Assembly: GCF_003947415.1 (NCBI RefSeq)
Contig: NZ_QHKL01000006.1
Span: forward strand, 124,001 to 188,000
Direction of reading: 5' to 3'
DNA from: Amycolatopsis sp. WAC 01376
GTDB lineage: Bacteria > Actinomycetota > Actinomycetes > Mycobacteriales > Pseudonocardiaceae
DNA length: 64,000 nt
The notes under the pieces were generated by a model. It worked only from the letters and a program-made list of their open reading frames with translations. It made no database searches and was not told the origin of the DNA. Position numbers and translations under genes: made by a program. Numbering within the stretch: position 1 is the stretch's first letter; each line of letters starts with the position of its first letter. Shown here in pieces: positions 53,894-63,119 of the stretch.

Positions 53894-55698
53894 AGCTTCT
53901 GAGCCGCTTCGCCGACCGTCACCACGTCGGCGGCGATCGTGTCGAGCACCAGCCGCAGTTCCTCGTCCGCGTCCCGTGGCACCGGGATCTCCGCAGCCTC
54001 TTCCGTCCCGAGCGTGCGGGCCGCTTCGTCGACAGCGTCCGCCGCGCTGGCTGATTCCGGCCGCAGCAAGAGCGACGACGCGGTGACGGACAGGCCGCGC
54101 AAGGCTTCGGCGGCGTTCTCCAGCGCGTCCCGCTGGCCGGGCGCGGGTTCCTTCGTGCCCGGCTCCGCCGCGCGCAGGCCGTGGTGCGCGACGGCGGCGG
54201 CACGGAACTCGCGGCCGAGCGTCCGCGGGTCGACGTCCTCGCCGCGCAGTTTCCGCCCCACCGAGCCGAGCAGCGCACGAGTGGCGCCGACCGCGCTCTC
54301 GAATCGTTCCACCGGCCCGGGTTTCGGCACGCCGGGGATCGCGGCGAAACCGAACAGCAGGGCGATGGCGCCGGCGAGGACCATCAGAAGCAAGTACTCG
54401 ACGAGGACGTAACGCGGGTCGAGATGTCTGGTGGTCGCGTTCATGCCGACCGACATCAGGACCATGCAGCCGTTGAACACCGCCGGCCGCGTCTGCATGA
54501 ACGAGAACCCGCCGAGCAGTGCGACCAGCCCGATCGGTAGCAGAAACCCTTGCGGCAGAAGCCAAAGAACGAGTGTGAGCACGACGGCGCCGCCGAGAGA
54601 GCCGCCGATCCGCTGCCAGGCCTTGCCGAGACTGTCCCGCCATTCCGGCTGCATGATGGCGAAAGTGCCGAGCAGGAACGACACGGTGAGCGGGTCGCCG
54701 GGCCGGAAACTCGCGACCACCAGTGCCAGCCCGACACCGAGCCCGCAGCGGAGCGCGTGCCGGAACTGCGCCGACTGCCAGGAAAACGCGCCGCTCAGCT
54801 CGATGCGGCGCAATTCTTTCCGAAGTCCTTTCGGAACGTCCACACGCGACTCGTCGCGTTCGATCGCCGCGGCCCGGATGGTTTCGAGTGCGTCCCAGAG
54901 CCCGTCGACGAGCCTCGCCGTGGCGCCGGGAAGTCCGACGGGTTCCTTGCGCCGCACCGGTTCGACCTCGTCCGGTGCCGTCGTGCTCCGGACGGCCTCG
55001 GCGAGTCTGGCAGCTTCTTCCTTTGCGGCGTCGAGTGTTTCGCCGATTTCTTCGCTGTTCAGTCGTTTCCGCCGGATCTCCAGCAACCCGGTCGCCGCGC
55101 GATACCGGAACATACCGCCGAGAACCCGGCCGGTCCAGCGACGGGGCCGATCCGCGAGCCAGAGCCTCGCCGCGCGCTCCTGCGTTTCGGACGAACCTGT
55201 CGCGAGCGCGTCGGCCAGCGCGTCACGGGTCGGTTTGGCCGGATCCGTCGCGCCCATCAAGACCCGCAACAAGATCACGACCCCCACCGCGAGCGCCGGC
55301 GCGCCCAGGATCTGCCCCGCCGACGCCGTCCCCGTCAACTGGAAGCCGTACCCGAACAGCGACGCCATCCCGAGCCCCAAGCCGACCGTCACGAACCGCG
55401 CCCCGAGCACCGGCAACAGCCCGGCGACGACCACGATCACCACCAGCAGCCCGATCGCCGCCCACTGCGACACCGCCCCCAGCAACCGCGGCACGCCGAC
55501 CGCGAGGATCAACGCGGGCGCGAACCACGCCAGCAGCCGCAGATCCGCCCAAAGCGGCCCGCCGACCGCCGCCATGAGACAGAAGAGCGCGGTGAGGGCC
55601 GCCAGAACGGCCGCGTTACCCAGCCCCAGCAGGAACCCCAGCCCGCTGACGCCGCCGAGGACCACCAACAGGACGACGAGGAGTCCGGGCCCTTTCAC
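53890..55698 (-). CDS. FUSC family integral membrane protein
   Basis: The 602-residue protein has two sets of hydrophobic segments, for example VALLVVLGGVSGLGFLLG-type N-terminal helices and the later FSWQSAQFRHALRCGLGVGL. The second set matches the FUSC/aromatic-acid-exporter-like fold, as in YccS or AaeB. Between and after them are cytoplasmic domains. It may export small organic molecules, although many FUSC proteins have no known substrate. The start is GTG at 55698. It is convergent with the preceding gene and overlaps it by four bases. Confidence 0.85.
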   Translation of the reverse strand: MKGPGLLVVLLVVLGGVSGLGFLLGLGNAAVLAALTALFCLMAAVGGPLWADLRLLAWFAPALILAVGVPRLLGAVSQWAAIGLLVVIVVVAGLLPVLGARFVTVGLGLGMASLFGYGFQLTGTASAGQILGAPALAVGVVILLRVLMGATDPAKPTRDALADALATGSSETQERAARLWLADRPRRWTGRVLGGMFRYRAATGLLEIRRKRLNSEEIGETLDAAKEEAARLAEAVRSTTAPDEVEPVRRKEPVGLPGATARLVDGLWDALETIRAAAIERDESRVDVPKGLRKELRRIELSGAFSWQSAQFRHALRCGLGVGLALVVASFRPGDPLTVSFLLGTFAIMQPEWRDSLGKAWQRIGGSLGGAVVLTLVLWLLPQGFLLPIGLVALLGGFSFMQTRPAVFNGCMVLMSVGMNATTRHLDPRYVLVEYLLLMVLAGAIALLFGFAAIPGVPKPGPVERFESAVGATRALLGSVGRKLRGEDVDPRTLGREFRAAAVAHHGLRAAEPGTKEPAPGQRDALENAAEALRGLSVTASSLLLRPESASAADAVDEAARTLGTEEAAEIPVPRDADEELRLVLDTIAADVVTVGEAAQKL

Positions 55699-55837
55699 GG
55701 GGCCTCGCAGATCGACATACCCGTCAACCTAGAGGCGACGGCGGGGATGACAACTCGGGCCCTGGGTGTCGGGGTGGGTGGTCGTGAGTGCAATTCGTGT
55801 TATGCGGCTATCTAGTGTTTATGGCGCCTTCGCGTCC

Positions 55838-55859
55838 TTAAAGCGCTTCGCCGCTTTAA
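55838..55859. repeat. AT-rich inverted repeat upstream of the HNH gene
   Basis: TTAAAGCG (55838-55845) and CGCTTTAA (55852-55859) form an 8-base stem with a CTTCGC loop. The region 55800-55920 is noticeably less GC-rich than its surroundings. It may belong to the transferred unit containing the HNH gene. Confidence 0.6.
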
Positions 55860-55949
55860 AACTTCCTTCGCGGCTACCATTCTTTGCGAATCTTCCATGT
55901 TGGGCCATTTGAGCTAGCGCAGGTGTTCGATTCGGAGTAGCTTGGGGTT

Positions 55950-57206
55950 GTGGCCAGCAACGATGCAGCTCCGGGAACGTCCGCCGAGTGGTGGCGCGTC
56001 GACACCGCGACGCTGCATGCCCGCAAACAGGAACTGGAAGTCATCAAGCGACAGGCGGATGCGGAACAGAACGCGATCCTCGCGGAAATCAATTCCCGTG
56101 GCGTGCGCGGATGCAGCGGTCATTCGACGTTGGCGGCGCTGATTTTCGAGGACTTCCACGTGACGGACAAGGAAGCCAGCGCCCGCGCCGACCGCGTCCT
56201 CGCCCTGCACCCCGGCGTCGAAGTCGGCGGCGGCACCGTGTCGCCACTCGCGCCCTTAACCGCTCGGGCCGCGGCGGAGGGCGCGATCGGGGGCTCGCAG
56301 ATTGACGCCATCATCCGCACCCTCGCCCGCATCCCGTCGACTGTGCCCGAAGAGGACGTGCGAGCCGGGGAGAAGATCCTCGTCGACCTGGCCCGGCACG
56401 CCGGGCCGCGACAGATCGTCCGCGCCGGACGCCGCCTGCTGGACGAACTCGACCCCGACGGCAAAGAACCCCGCAACGAAGACCCCAAAGACACGCGGCC
56501 GGAGCTGCGGTTCGTCAAACACCGCGACGGCACCCTCGGCCTCAAGGCCAGGCTTGACCTGGAAACGTATGCCCGCCTGAAATCCGACCTGGATCCGATG
56601 GCCAAACCCCATAAAGCCATCGGTGGTGTTCGTGACTCCCGGACTCAGGACGAACGCTACGGGGATGCCTTCACCGACTACGTGCGGTTGAAGACCACCA
56701 GTCGTAACCTCCCCGGCCAAGCCGGCGAAGCCACCCACATCCTCGTCACCATGTCCTACGACGACCTCATCCGCGACATCGGCGAAGCCCACCTCGACCT
56801 CGTCGGGCCGATCAGCGCCACCGACGCCCGCATCCTCGCCTGCGACGCCCGTGTGCGACCAGGAGTTCTCGGCACCGCAGGCGAACCCTTGGACATCGGC
56901 CGGTCGAAACGCACCGTCTCCCTGGCGCAGAAGTATGCGTTAACCATCCGCGACGGTGGCTGCGCGTTCCCCGGCTGCGACATGCCCGTACCCCGCTGCA
57001 CCGCACACCACATCGTCTTCTGGCGACACCACGGCGAAACCAAGATCGACAACCTCGTACTGCTCTGCACCCGGCACCATCGGCTGATCCATCGCAGCGA
57101 ATGGAAAGTCCGGATCGCCCAAGACGGACTCCCCGAATTCACCGCCCCCACCTACCTCGACCCCACCGGAACACCAAGGAGAAACACCATGCACCTCAGG
57201 ATCTAG
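55950..57206 (+). CDS. DUF222/HNH endonuclease (13E12-like family)
   Basis: The 418-residue protein has an N-terminal helical DUF222 domain (LAEINSRGVRGCSGHSTLAA and the REDR-like middle) and a C-terminal HNH nuclease: GCAFPGCDMPVPRCTAHHIV, FWRHHGETKIDNLVLLC and TRHHRLIHRSEW. The CxxC and H-x-H pattern bind zinc and the catalytic metal. These genes are repeated in many actinobacterial genomes and act like selfish or 13E12-type elements. The GTG at 55950 is six bases after TAGCTT (55938-55943), so it is likely leaderless. Base composition upstream is less GC-rich. Confidence 0.9.
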   Translation: MASNDAAPGTSAEWWRVDTATLHARKQELEVIKRQADAEQNAILAEINSRGVRGCSGHSTLAALIFEDFHVTDKEASARADRVLALHPGVEVGGGTVSPLAPLTARAAAEGAIGGSQIDAIIRTLARIPSTVPEEDVRAGEKILVDLARHAGPRQIVRAGRRLLDELDPDGKEPRNEDPKDTRPELRFVKHRDGTLGLKARLDLETYARLKSDLDPMAKPHKAIGGVRDSRTQDERYGDAFTDYVRLKTTSRNLPGQAGEATHILVTMSYDDLIRDIGEAHLDLVGPISATDARILACDARVRPGVLGTAGEPLDIGRSKRTVSLAQKYALTIRDGGCAFPGCDMPVPRCTAHHIVFWRHHGETKIDNLVLLCTRHHRLIHRSEWKVRIAQDGLPEFTAPTYLDPTGTPRRNTMHLRI

Positions 57207-57244
57207 GCCGACCTGACCGTATAACGACCTACACGTCCGCGCTC

Positions 57245-57796
57245 TCAGAACGCAGCGGGATGGACTTGTCGCGCCGTGTTCCAAGGGACGCGGTCGACCG
57301 CGACAAGATCGGTGAAGGCGAGGACCGATTCGTCGAGTCGTTGGAAGATCAGCCCGCCCTCGTGCGTCTCCTCCAGTTCACCCGCGACCAGCGCCAGTGG
57401 CCGTGCTCCGATCCGGAAGTGAACTTCGGCCAGGAAATGCCGCTCGTGGAAGACGGAGATGTGTTCGACCGGGCCGATCGGCAACTCGGGAAGGGACCTC
57501 CAGCGATAGATCCCGTTCCAATGGCCGTCGTCGGACGCTTTGTCCGACGCGTGGCCGTGGAGGCCGAAGCCATCGTCGTCCTGATAGGTGCCGATCTCCA
57601 GCGCGCTGCCGTCGTCCAGCCAAGCTTGAAGCCAGTACAGCTGAAGGCAGGGAACGTCGGGGTCGGCGAATTGCGGGCCGGTTCCCGCCACATCCTCCCG
57701 CAGTGCCATCTCCACGCCGGTCCACTTGTCGACCCGCTTGCCGTGCAGTGCGGTGAAGGTCCGTGTCTGTCCGGCCAGCCAGTCGTCTCGCGTCAT
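57245..57796 (-). CDS. Hypothetical protein
   Basis: The 183-residue protein starts MTRDDWLAGQTRTFTALHGK and contains YWLQAWLDDGSALEIGTYQ, GHWNGIYRWRSLPELP and ERHFLAEVHFRIGARPL. It is soluble, without signal peptide or helix for a membrane. I recognise no family. ATG at 57796 is six bases after GATACT (57803-57808 on the minus strand), so it may be leaderless. It is divergent from ileS and its T-box leader. A longer frame from 57883 is possible but would overlap the T-box. Confidence 0.65.
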   Translation of the reverse strand: MTRDDWLAGQTRTFTALHGKRVDKWTGVEMALREDVAGTGPQFADPDVPCLQLYWLQAWLDDGSALEIGTYQDDDGFGLHGHASDKASDDGHWNGIYRWRSLPELPIGPVEHISVFHERHFLAEVHFRIGARPLALVAGELEETHEGGLIFQRLDESVLAFTDLVAVDRVPWNTARQVHPAAF

Positions 57797-57859
57797 GTCC
57801 GCAGTATCGATAAGCCCACCCCGGACAACCCGGTTGCCCCCGCGCGCTACCCTTGAATC

Positions 57860-58103
57860 AACTGGCACCGATCCGGCCATCACCGGGGAGCCTCCGGAAG
57901 AACAGGGCCCGCGTCTCAGCAGAACGAGCCCTCAGTAGAACCGGACGGGTACGGCCCGTCACAGCCGTCGAATGAGCGGCCCAGCCGGAACACCACCGGC
58001 CGGGCAAGCGGGGTGGTACCGCGGAACGCGCCGGAAACGGCCGTCTCGTCCCCGTGTGGGCGTGAGCCCGTACGAGAGAGACGAACCGCGAGGAGCACCG
58101 AAG
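57860..58103 (+). promoter_or_regulatory. T-box riboswitch of ileS
   Basis: The leader has the T-box sequence GGGGTGGTACCGCG at 58009-58022, with TGGT (58013-58016) to pair with the tRNA 3' end. An ultra-short stem I holds CCGG-CCATCA-CCGG (57873-57886), and the isoleucine specifier ATC is at 57879-57881. A promoter TACCCT lies at 57848-57853. Late pairing CGTCTCGT / ACGAGAGAGACG and the ribosome site GAGGAG suggest translational control, as in other actinobacterial ileS T-boxes. tRNA-Ile charging should set expression. Confidence 0.85.
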
Positions 58104-61100
58104 ATGTATCCCAAGGCACAGATGGACGGCGAGACCGGCGTCCCGTCCCAGCCTTCGTTCCCCGAGTCGGAAAAGCGCGTCCTCGCGTACTGGGAATCCG
58201 ATCGGACCTTCCAGGCTTCGATCGACGCCCGCGACCCCGGCGTCAACGGTTCGAACGAGTACGTCTTCTACGACGGCCCGCCGTTCGCCAACGGTCTCCC
58301 GCACTACGGTCACCTGCTCACCGGGTACGTGAAGGACCTGGTGCCGCGTTACCAGACCATGAAGGGCAAGCGCGTCGAGCGCCGCTTCGGCTGGGACACC
58401 CACGGCCTGCCAGCCGAACTCGAGGCCATGCGCCAGCTCGGGATCACCGAGAAGTCCGAGATCGACGCGATGGGCATCGACGTCTTCAACGAGGCCTGCC
58501 GCGAGTCCGTGCTGCGCTACACCGGCGAATGGCAGGACTACGTCACCCGCCAGGCCCGCTGGGTCGACTTCGAGAACGACTACAAGACGCTCGACCTGTC
58601 CTACATGGAGTCGGTCATCTGGGCGTTCAAGCAGCTGTGGGACAAGGGCCTGGTCTACGAGGGCTACCGGGTCCTGCCCTACTGCTGGCGCGACGAGACG
58701 CCGCTGTCCAACCACGAGCTGCGCATGGACGACGACGTCTACGCCAGCCGCCAGGACCCGGCCGTCACGGTCGGTTTCCGCCTGGAGGGCAACGACAACG
58801 AGCTCGACGGCACGTATCTCCTGATCTGGACGACGACCCCGTGGACGCTGCCGTCCAACCTCGCGACCGCGGTGCACCCCGACGTGCGCTACGTCGTGGT
58901 GGAGTCCGACGGCAAGCGGTTCCTGCTCGCCGAGGCGCGTGTCGCTTCGTATGCTCGCGAGCTCGGTGAAGAGCCGGCCGTCGTCGGGCACTACACCGGC
59001 ACCGAGCTGCTCGGAACCCGTTACGCCCCACCGTTCCCGTACTTCACCGGACACGAGAACGCGCACCGCGTGCTGTCCGCGGACTACGTCACCACCGAGG
59101 ACGGCACCGGTGTCGTCCACATCGCGCCCGCCTACGGTGAAGAGGACAAGGTCGTCACCGACGCGGTAGGCATCGTGCCGGTCACCCCGGTCGACGCGCA
59201 GGGCAAGTTCGACGCCACCGTTTCGGACTACGCGGGCCAGCAGGTGTTCGACGCCAACCCGAACATCATCAAGGATCTCAAGAACGGCACCGGATCCGCC
59301 GGCCGTCAGGGCGCGGTGCTGCTGCGCCACGAGACCTACGAGCACCCGTACCCGCACTGCTGGCGCTGCCGCAACCCGTTGATCTACCGCGCCGTCTCGT
59401 CGTGGTTCGTCGCGGTGACCGAGTTCAAGGACCGGATGATCGAGCTGAACCAGCAGATCACCTGGTACCCGGAGAACGTCAAGGACGGCCAGTTCGGCAA
59501 GTGGCTGGAGAACGCCCGCGACTGGTCGGTCTCCCGCAACCGGTACTTCGGCACGCCGATCCCGGTGTGGCAGTCGGACGACCCGGCGTACCCGCGTACG
59601 GACGTCTACGGCTCGCTCGACGAACTCGAACGCGACTTCGGCGTGCGGCTGGAGAACCTGCACCGGCCGTTCATCGACGAGCTGACCCGGCCCAACCCGG
59701 ACGACCCGAGCGGGAAGTCCACCATGCGCCGGATCGAGGACGTGTTCGACGTCTGGTTCGACTCGGGTTCGATGCCGTACGCGCAGGTGCATTACCCGTT
59801 CGAGAACACCGAGTGGTTCGAGCACCACTACCCGGGCGACTTCATCGTCGAGTACATCGGCCAGACCCGCGGCTGGTTCTACCTGCTGCACGTGCTGGCG
59901 ACCGCGCTGTTCGACCGGCCGGCGTTCCGCACCTGCGTCTCGCACGGGATCGTGCTCGGCTCGGACGGCCAGAAGATGTCCAAGTCGCTGCGCAACTACC
60001 CGGACGTCAACGAGGTCTTCGACCGCGACGGCTCCGACGCGATGCGCTGGTACCTGATGGCGAGCCCGATCCTGCGCGGCGGGAACCTGGTCGTCACCGA
60101 CAAGGGCATCCGCGACGCCGTCCGCCAGGCCGTGCTGCCGCTGTGGAACTCGTACTACTTCCTCGCGCTCTACGCGAACGCCGAGGGCGTGGAAGGCCAG
60201 TGGCGCACGGATTCGAAGCACGTCCTCGACCGGTATGTGCTGGCGAAGACGCACGAACTGGTGACCGACGTCGAGCACGCGCTCGACACCTACGACGTCG
60301 CCGGTGCGTGCTCGACCGTCCGTGACTTCCTCGAAGTGCTGACGAACTGGTACGTGCGCCGGTCGCGCGACCGGTTCTGGGCAGGCGAGCAGGACGCGAT
60401 CGACACCCTGCACACCGTGCTGGAGGTGACGTCGCGGGTGGTGGCGCCGCTGCTGCCGCTGACCAGCGAGGTCGTCTGGCGCGGGCTGACCGGCGGCCGT
60501 TCGGTGCACCTGACCGACTGGCCGAACGCGCTCGACCTGCCCGCCGACGCGGCGCTGGTGACGGCGATGGACCGGGTCCGCCAGGTGGCGTCCTCGGCTC
60601 TTTCGCTGCGGAAGTCGAACAAGCTGCGAGTGCGGCTGCCGCTGGCCAAGCTGGTCGTCGCCGCGCACGAGGCCGACTCGCTGCGCGAGTTCACCGACAT
60701 CCTGCGCGACGAGGTCAACGTCAAGTCCGTCGAGCTGACCACGGACGTCGCCGCGCACGGCGGTTTCGAGGTCGCGGTGAACGCGCGTGCCGCCGGACCG
60801 CGGCTGGGCAAGGACGTCCAGACGGTGATCAAGGCCGTCAAAGCAGGCGAGTGGACGACGTCGGAGAGCGGTGCCGTCGTGGCCGCCGGGATCGAACTCG
60901 TCGAAGGCGAGTACGACCGGCGTCTGGTCGCCAAGGGCGGCGGCGCGGCCGCGGAACTGCCGGGTGGCGCCGGGCTGGTGCTGCTCGACACCGAGGTGAC
61001 CGGCGAACTGGCGGCCGAGGGGCTCGCCCGTGACCTGGTCCGGGTCGTGCAGCAGGCCCGCCGTGACGCCGGGCTCGACGTCGCCGACCGGATCTCGCTG

Positions 61101-61265
61101 ACGGTCGACGCGCCGGAAGACGTGGTCACGGCCGCGAAGACGCACGAGGAGTTCATCGCTTCGGAGACGCTGGCGACTTCGGTGGCCTACGGCGCCGTCG
61201 CCGACGGCTCGGCCGGGACGGTCGGCGAGGGCACCAAGGTGACCGTGGCGGTCACCAAAGCCTGA
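58104..61265 (+). CDS. ileS: Isoleucyl-tRNA synthetase (type 2, eukaryote-like)
   Basis: IleRS charges tRNA-Ile. The 1053-residue protein has the class I HIGH-like motif PPFANGLPHYGH, FGWDTHGLPAELEAM, the editing CP1 region (YLLIWTTTPWTLPSN), GYIGQTRGW-type YIGQTRGWFYLLHVL, and the KMSKS loop QKMSKSLRNYPDV near residue 625. Length and motifs fit the eukaryote-like type, often mupirocin-resistant. ATG at 58104 follows GAGGAGCACCGAAG. It is controlled by a T-box. A palindrome follows the stop by 11 bases. Confidence 0.97.
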   Translation: MYPKAQMDGETGVPSQPSFPESEKRVLAYWESDRTFQASIDARDPGVNGSNEYVFYDGPPFANGLPHYGHLLTGYVKDLVPRYQTMKGKRVERRFGWDTHGLPAELEAMRQLGITEKSEIDAMGIDVFNEACRESVLRYTGEWQDYVTRQARWVDFENDYKTLDLSYMESVIWAFKQLWDKGLVYEGYRVLPYCWRDETPLSNHELRMDDDVYASRQDPAVTVGFRLEGNDNELDGTYLLIWTTTPWTLPSNLATAVHPDVRYVVVESDGKRFLLAEARVASYARELGEEPAVVGHYTGTELLGTRYAPPFPYFTGHENAHRVLSADYVTTEDGTGVVHIAPAYGEEDKVVTDAVGIVPVTPVDAQGKFDATVSDYAGQQVFDANPNIIKDLKNGTGSAGRQGAVLLRHETYEHPYPHCWRCRNPLIYRAVSSWFVAVTEFKDRMIELNQQITWYPENVKDGQFGKWLENARDWSVSRNRYFGTPIPVWQSDDPAYPRTDVYGSLDELERDFGVRLENLHRPFIDELTRPNPDDPSGKSTMRRIEDVFDVWFDSGSMPYAQVHYPFENTEWFEHHYPGDFIVEYIGQTRGWFYLLHVLATALFDRPAFRTCVSHGIVLGSDGQKMSKSLRNYPDVNEVFDRDGSDAMRWYLMASPILRGGNLVVTDKGIRDAVRQAVLPLWNSYYFLALYANAEGVEGQWRTDSKHVLDRYVLAKTHELVTDVEHALDTYDVAGACSTVRDFLEVLTNWYVRRSRDRFWAGEQDAIDTLHTVLEVTSRVVAPLLPLTSEVVWRGLTGGRSVHLTDWPNALDLPADAALVTAMDRVRQVASSALSLRKSNKLRVRLPLAKLVVAAHEADSLREFTDILRDEVNVKSVELTTDVAAHGGFEVAVNARAAGPRLGKDVQTVIKAVKAGEWTTSESGAVVAAGIELVEGEYDRRLVAKGGGAAAELPGGAGLVLLDTEVTGELAAEGLARDLVRVVQQARRDAGLDVADRISLTVDAPEDVVTAAKTHEEFIASETLATSVAYGAVADGSAGTVGEGTKVTVAVTKA

Positions 61266-61276
61266 CCCTCGCGAGC

Positions 61277-61329
61277 GCCATGGACGGTCCGTTCCTTGCA
61301 AATTTTGCAAGGAACGGACCGTTCATTGC
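61277..61329. repeat. Long palindromic element 10, after ileS
   Basis: Arms of 26 bases around T (61303) have one wobble and one mismatch. The outer module is CCATGGACGGTCCGTT and the inner module CCTTGCAAA, the same inner module as the element at 27861-27913. It starts 12 bases after the ileS stop and lies 142 bases before the PBP gene. Confidence 0.88.
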
Positions 61330-61471
61330 ATCCGGGAGGTCCCGATCGCCGGGATCACGAATCGGATTCGGAATAGCCGCTTTCCCGTCCGAAGGCGGCC
61401 TTGCCCCGGGGAAATCGGCAGGCTGGCCCGAGGCGCGCGAGGGGTGCGCCGCACTGGGGGAGAGCGAATCC

Positions 61472-63076
61472 ATGAGTCCTGCCCGGAAAAGAGGGATCCT
61501 GATCGGCGCCGTGCTGGCGGTGGTCGCCATCGTGGTGGCCGCGGTGGTGTTGCTGGCCAAGGAGGACCAGGCGCCCGCGGCCGACGGCGGGCCAGGGGAG
61601 TCCGCCGCGAACGTGCAGGACAGCCCGGCGCAGGTCGCCGCCCGGTTCCTGCGGCTGTTCGACCTCGGTGACCTGACCACGGCCCCGGTCGACGACCCGG
61701 CGGTGGCCACGGCCGCGCTGACGGGGACGCGCAACACACTCAACGGGGCGTCGGTCAAGACGACGCTCGGAGAGGTCCCGACGACGCAAGGCGATGCGAC
61801 CACGACGTCGGCCACCTTCCACGCCGCGTGGACCTTCGCGGGCACCAGCGTCTGGAAGTACGAAGGCAAGCTGGACCTGGTGCGCAACGGCGGGAAATGG
61901 GTGGTCCGCTGGGCGATGTCGGCGATCCACCCGAAGCTCGAAGCCGGGCAGCGGCTTTCCGTCGCGCCCGTTTCGGCCAAACCGGTCGTGGCCGACCGGG
62001 ACGGCAAGGCCCTCGTCGGCGGTGACGCGGCCGGTGTCTCGCCGATCCTGCAGGGGGCGCTGTCCAAGGTCGCCGCCGAGCAGAACGGCGGCACCGGGAC
62101 CCCGGCCACCGTCACGGTGTCGCGCGTCGACGCCTCCGGCAAACCGGTCGAAACGCTCTTCGGGCAGGCGGCCGAGACCGATAAACCGCTGGTCTCGACG
62201 TTGAGTGTGGCGTCACAGGCCGCCGCGCAGAAAGCCGTCGACGGCTTCGGCGGATCGGCGATCATCGTCGCGATGAAGACTTCGGGGGAACTCCTGGCGG
62301 TCGCGCAGAACGGCGCCGCCGGGAACCAGCCGAAGGCGCTCAGCGGTCTCTACGCGCCGGGTTCGGCCTTCAAGATCGCCACGGCGACCGCGGCGTTGCA
62401 GCAGGGCGGGGTTTCCGCCGACTCGCCGGTGGCCTGCCCGGGCAGTGAGCAGATCGGCACCCGCACGCTCAAGAACGACAACGGGTTCGATCTGGGGACG
62501 GTGTCGCTGAAGACGGCGTTCGCCGCGTCGTGCAACACGACCTTCGGGCGGCTCGCCGGGCAACTGCCCGCGGACGGCCTCGCGAAGGCCGCGAGCCAGT
62601 TCGGCCTCAACGCCGACTTCGAGATCCCGGGGCTGGCCACCGAGACCGGGAAGGTGGAGTCGTCGGGCAGCGGCGACGAGCAGGTCGAGGCGGGGATCGG
62701 CCAGGGGAGGGTGCAGGTCAGCCCGCTGGGCGCGGCGCTCATGGCCGCGACCGTCGCCACGGGGAAACCGGTGGTGCCGAAGCTGTGGCAGGGGCTGGAG
62801 ACCAAGGTCAACGCCGGTTACCAGGCTCCGTCCGCCGGGGTGCTGAACCAGGTCCGCGCGATGATGCGCGAGGTCTGCACGACGGGGACGGCGAAGGCGT
62901 TGAAGGGCAGCGGCGCGGTCTTCGGCAAGACGGGGACGGCGCAGTTCGGTTCGGGTGCCGACGCCAACGGCTGGTTCGTCGGTTACCGCGGGGACGTCGC
63001 CTTCGCCGTCATGCTCGAGGGTGCCAACGACTCCAAGCCCGCGGTGCAGCTGGCGGCGAAGTTCCTGGCAGGCTGA
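61472..63076 (+). CDS. Penicillin-binding protein with MecA_N-type domain
   Basis: The 534-residue protein has an N-terminal anchor (ILIGAVLAVVAIVVAAVVLL), a NTF2-like MecA_N domain (QVAARFLRLFDLGDLTTAPV to WKYEGKLDLVRNGGKWVV), and a transpeptidase domain: SxxK in YAPGSAFKIATATAAL, SxN in FAASCNTTFGRLAG, and KTG in VFGKTGTAQFG. It should cross-link peptidoglycan and bind beta-lactams. The MecA_N domain is typical of low-affinity class B PBPs. ATG at 61472 is chosen; longer frames overlap the palindrome. Confidence 0.9.
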   Translation: MSPARKRGILIGAVLAVVAIVVAAVVLLAKEDQAPAADGGPGESAANVQDSPAQVAARFLRLFDLGDLTTAPVDDPAVATAALTGTRNTLNGASVKTTLGEVPTTQGDATTTSATFHAAWTFAGTSVWKYEGKLDLVRNGGKWVVRWAMSAIHPKLEAGQRLSVAPVSAKPVVADRDGKALVGGDAAGVSPILQGALSKVAAEQNGGTGTPATVTVSRVDASGKPVETLFGQAAETDKPLVSTLSVASQAAAQKAVDGFGGSAIIVAMKTSGELLAVAQNGAAGNQPKALSGLYAPGSAFKIATATAALQQGGVSADSPVACPGSEQIGTRTLKNDNGFDLGTVSLKTAFAASCNTTFGRLAGQLPADGLAKAASQFGLNADFEIPGLATETGKVESSGSGDEQVEAGIGQGRVQVSPLGAALMAATVATGKPVVPKLWQGLETKVNAGYQAPSAGVLNQVRAMMREVCTTGTAKALKGSGAVFGKTGTAQFGSGADANGWFVGYRGDVAFAVMLEGANDSKPAVQLAAKFLAG

Positions 63077-63119
63077 CGGTTCGGCGCTCGCCGAAGCGTG
63101 GGTCTTCTACGGTGAACGC

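Noticed and set aside
55696..55698. Similarity between the FUSC start (GTGAAAGGGCCC) and palindrome 1
   Set aside because: It is only 12 bases, is not part of a palindrome here, and can be chance in GC-rich DNA.
57858..61310. A 1150-residue minus-strand open frame opposite ileS
   Set aside because: It is a shadow of the ileS coding strand, rich in Arg, Gly, Val and Asp, and also crosses the T-box and the palindromic element.
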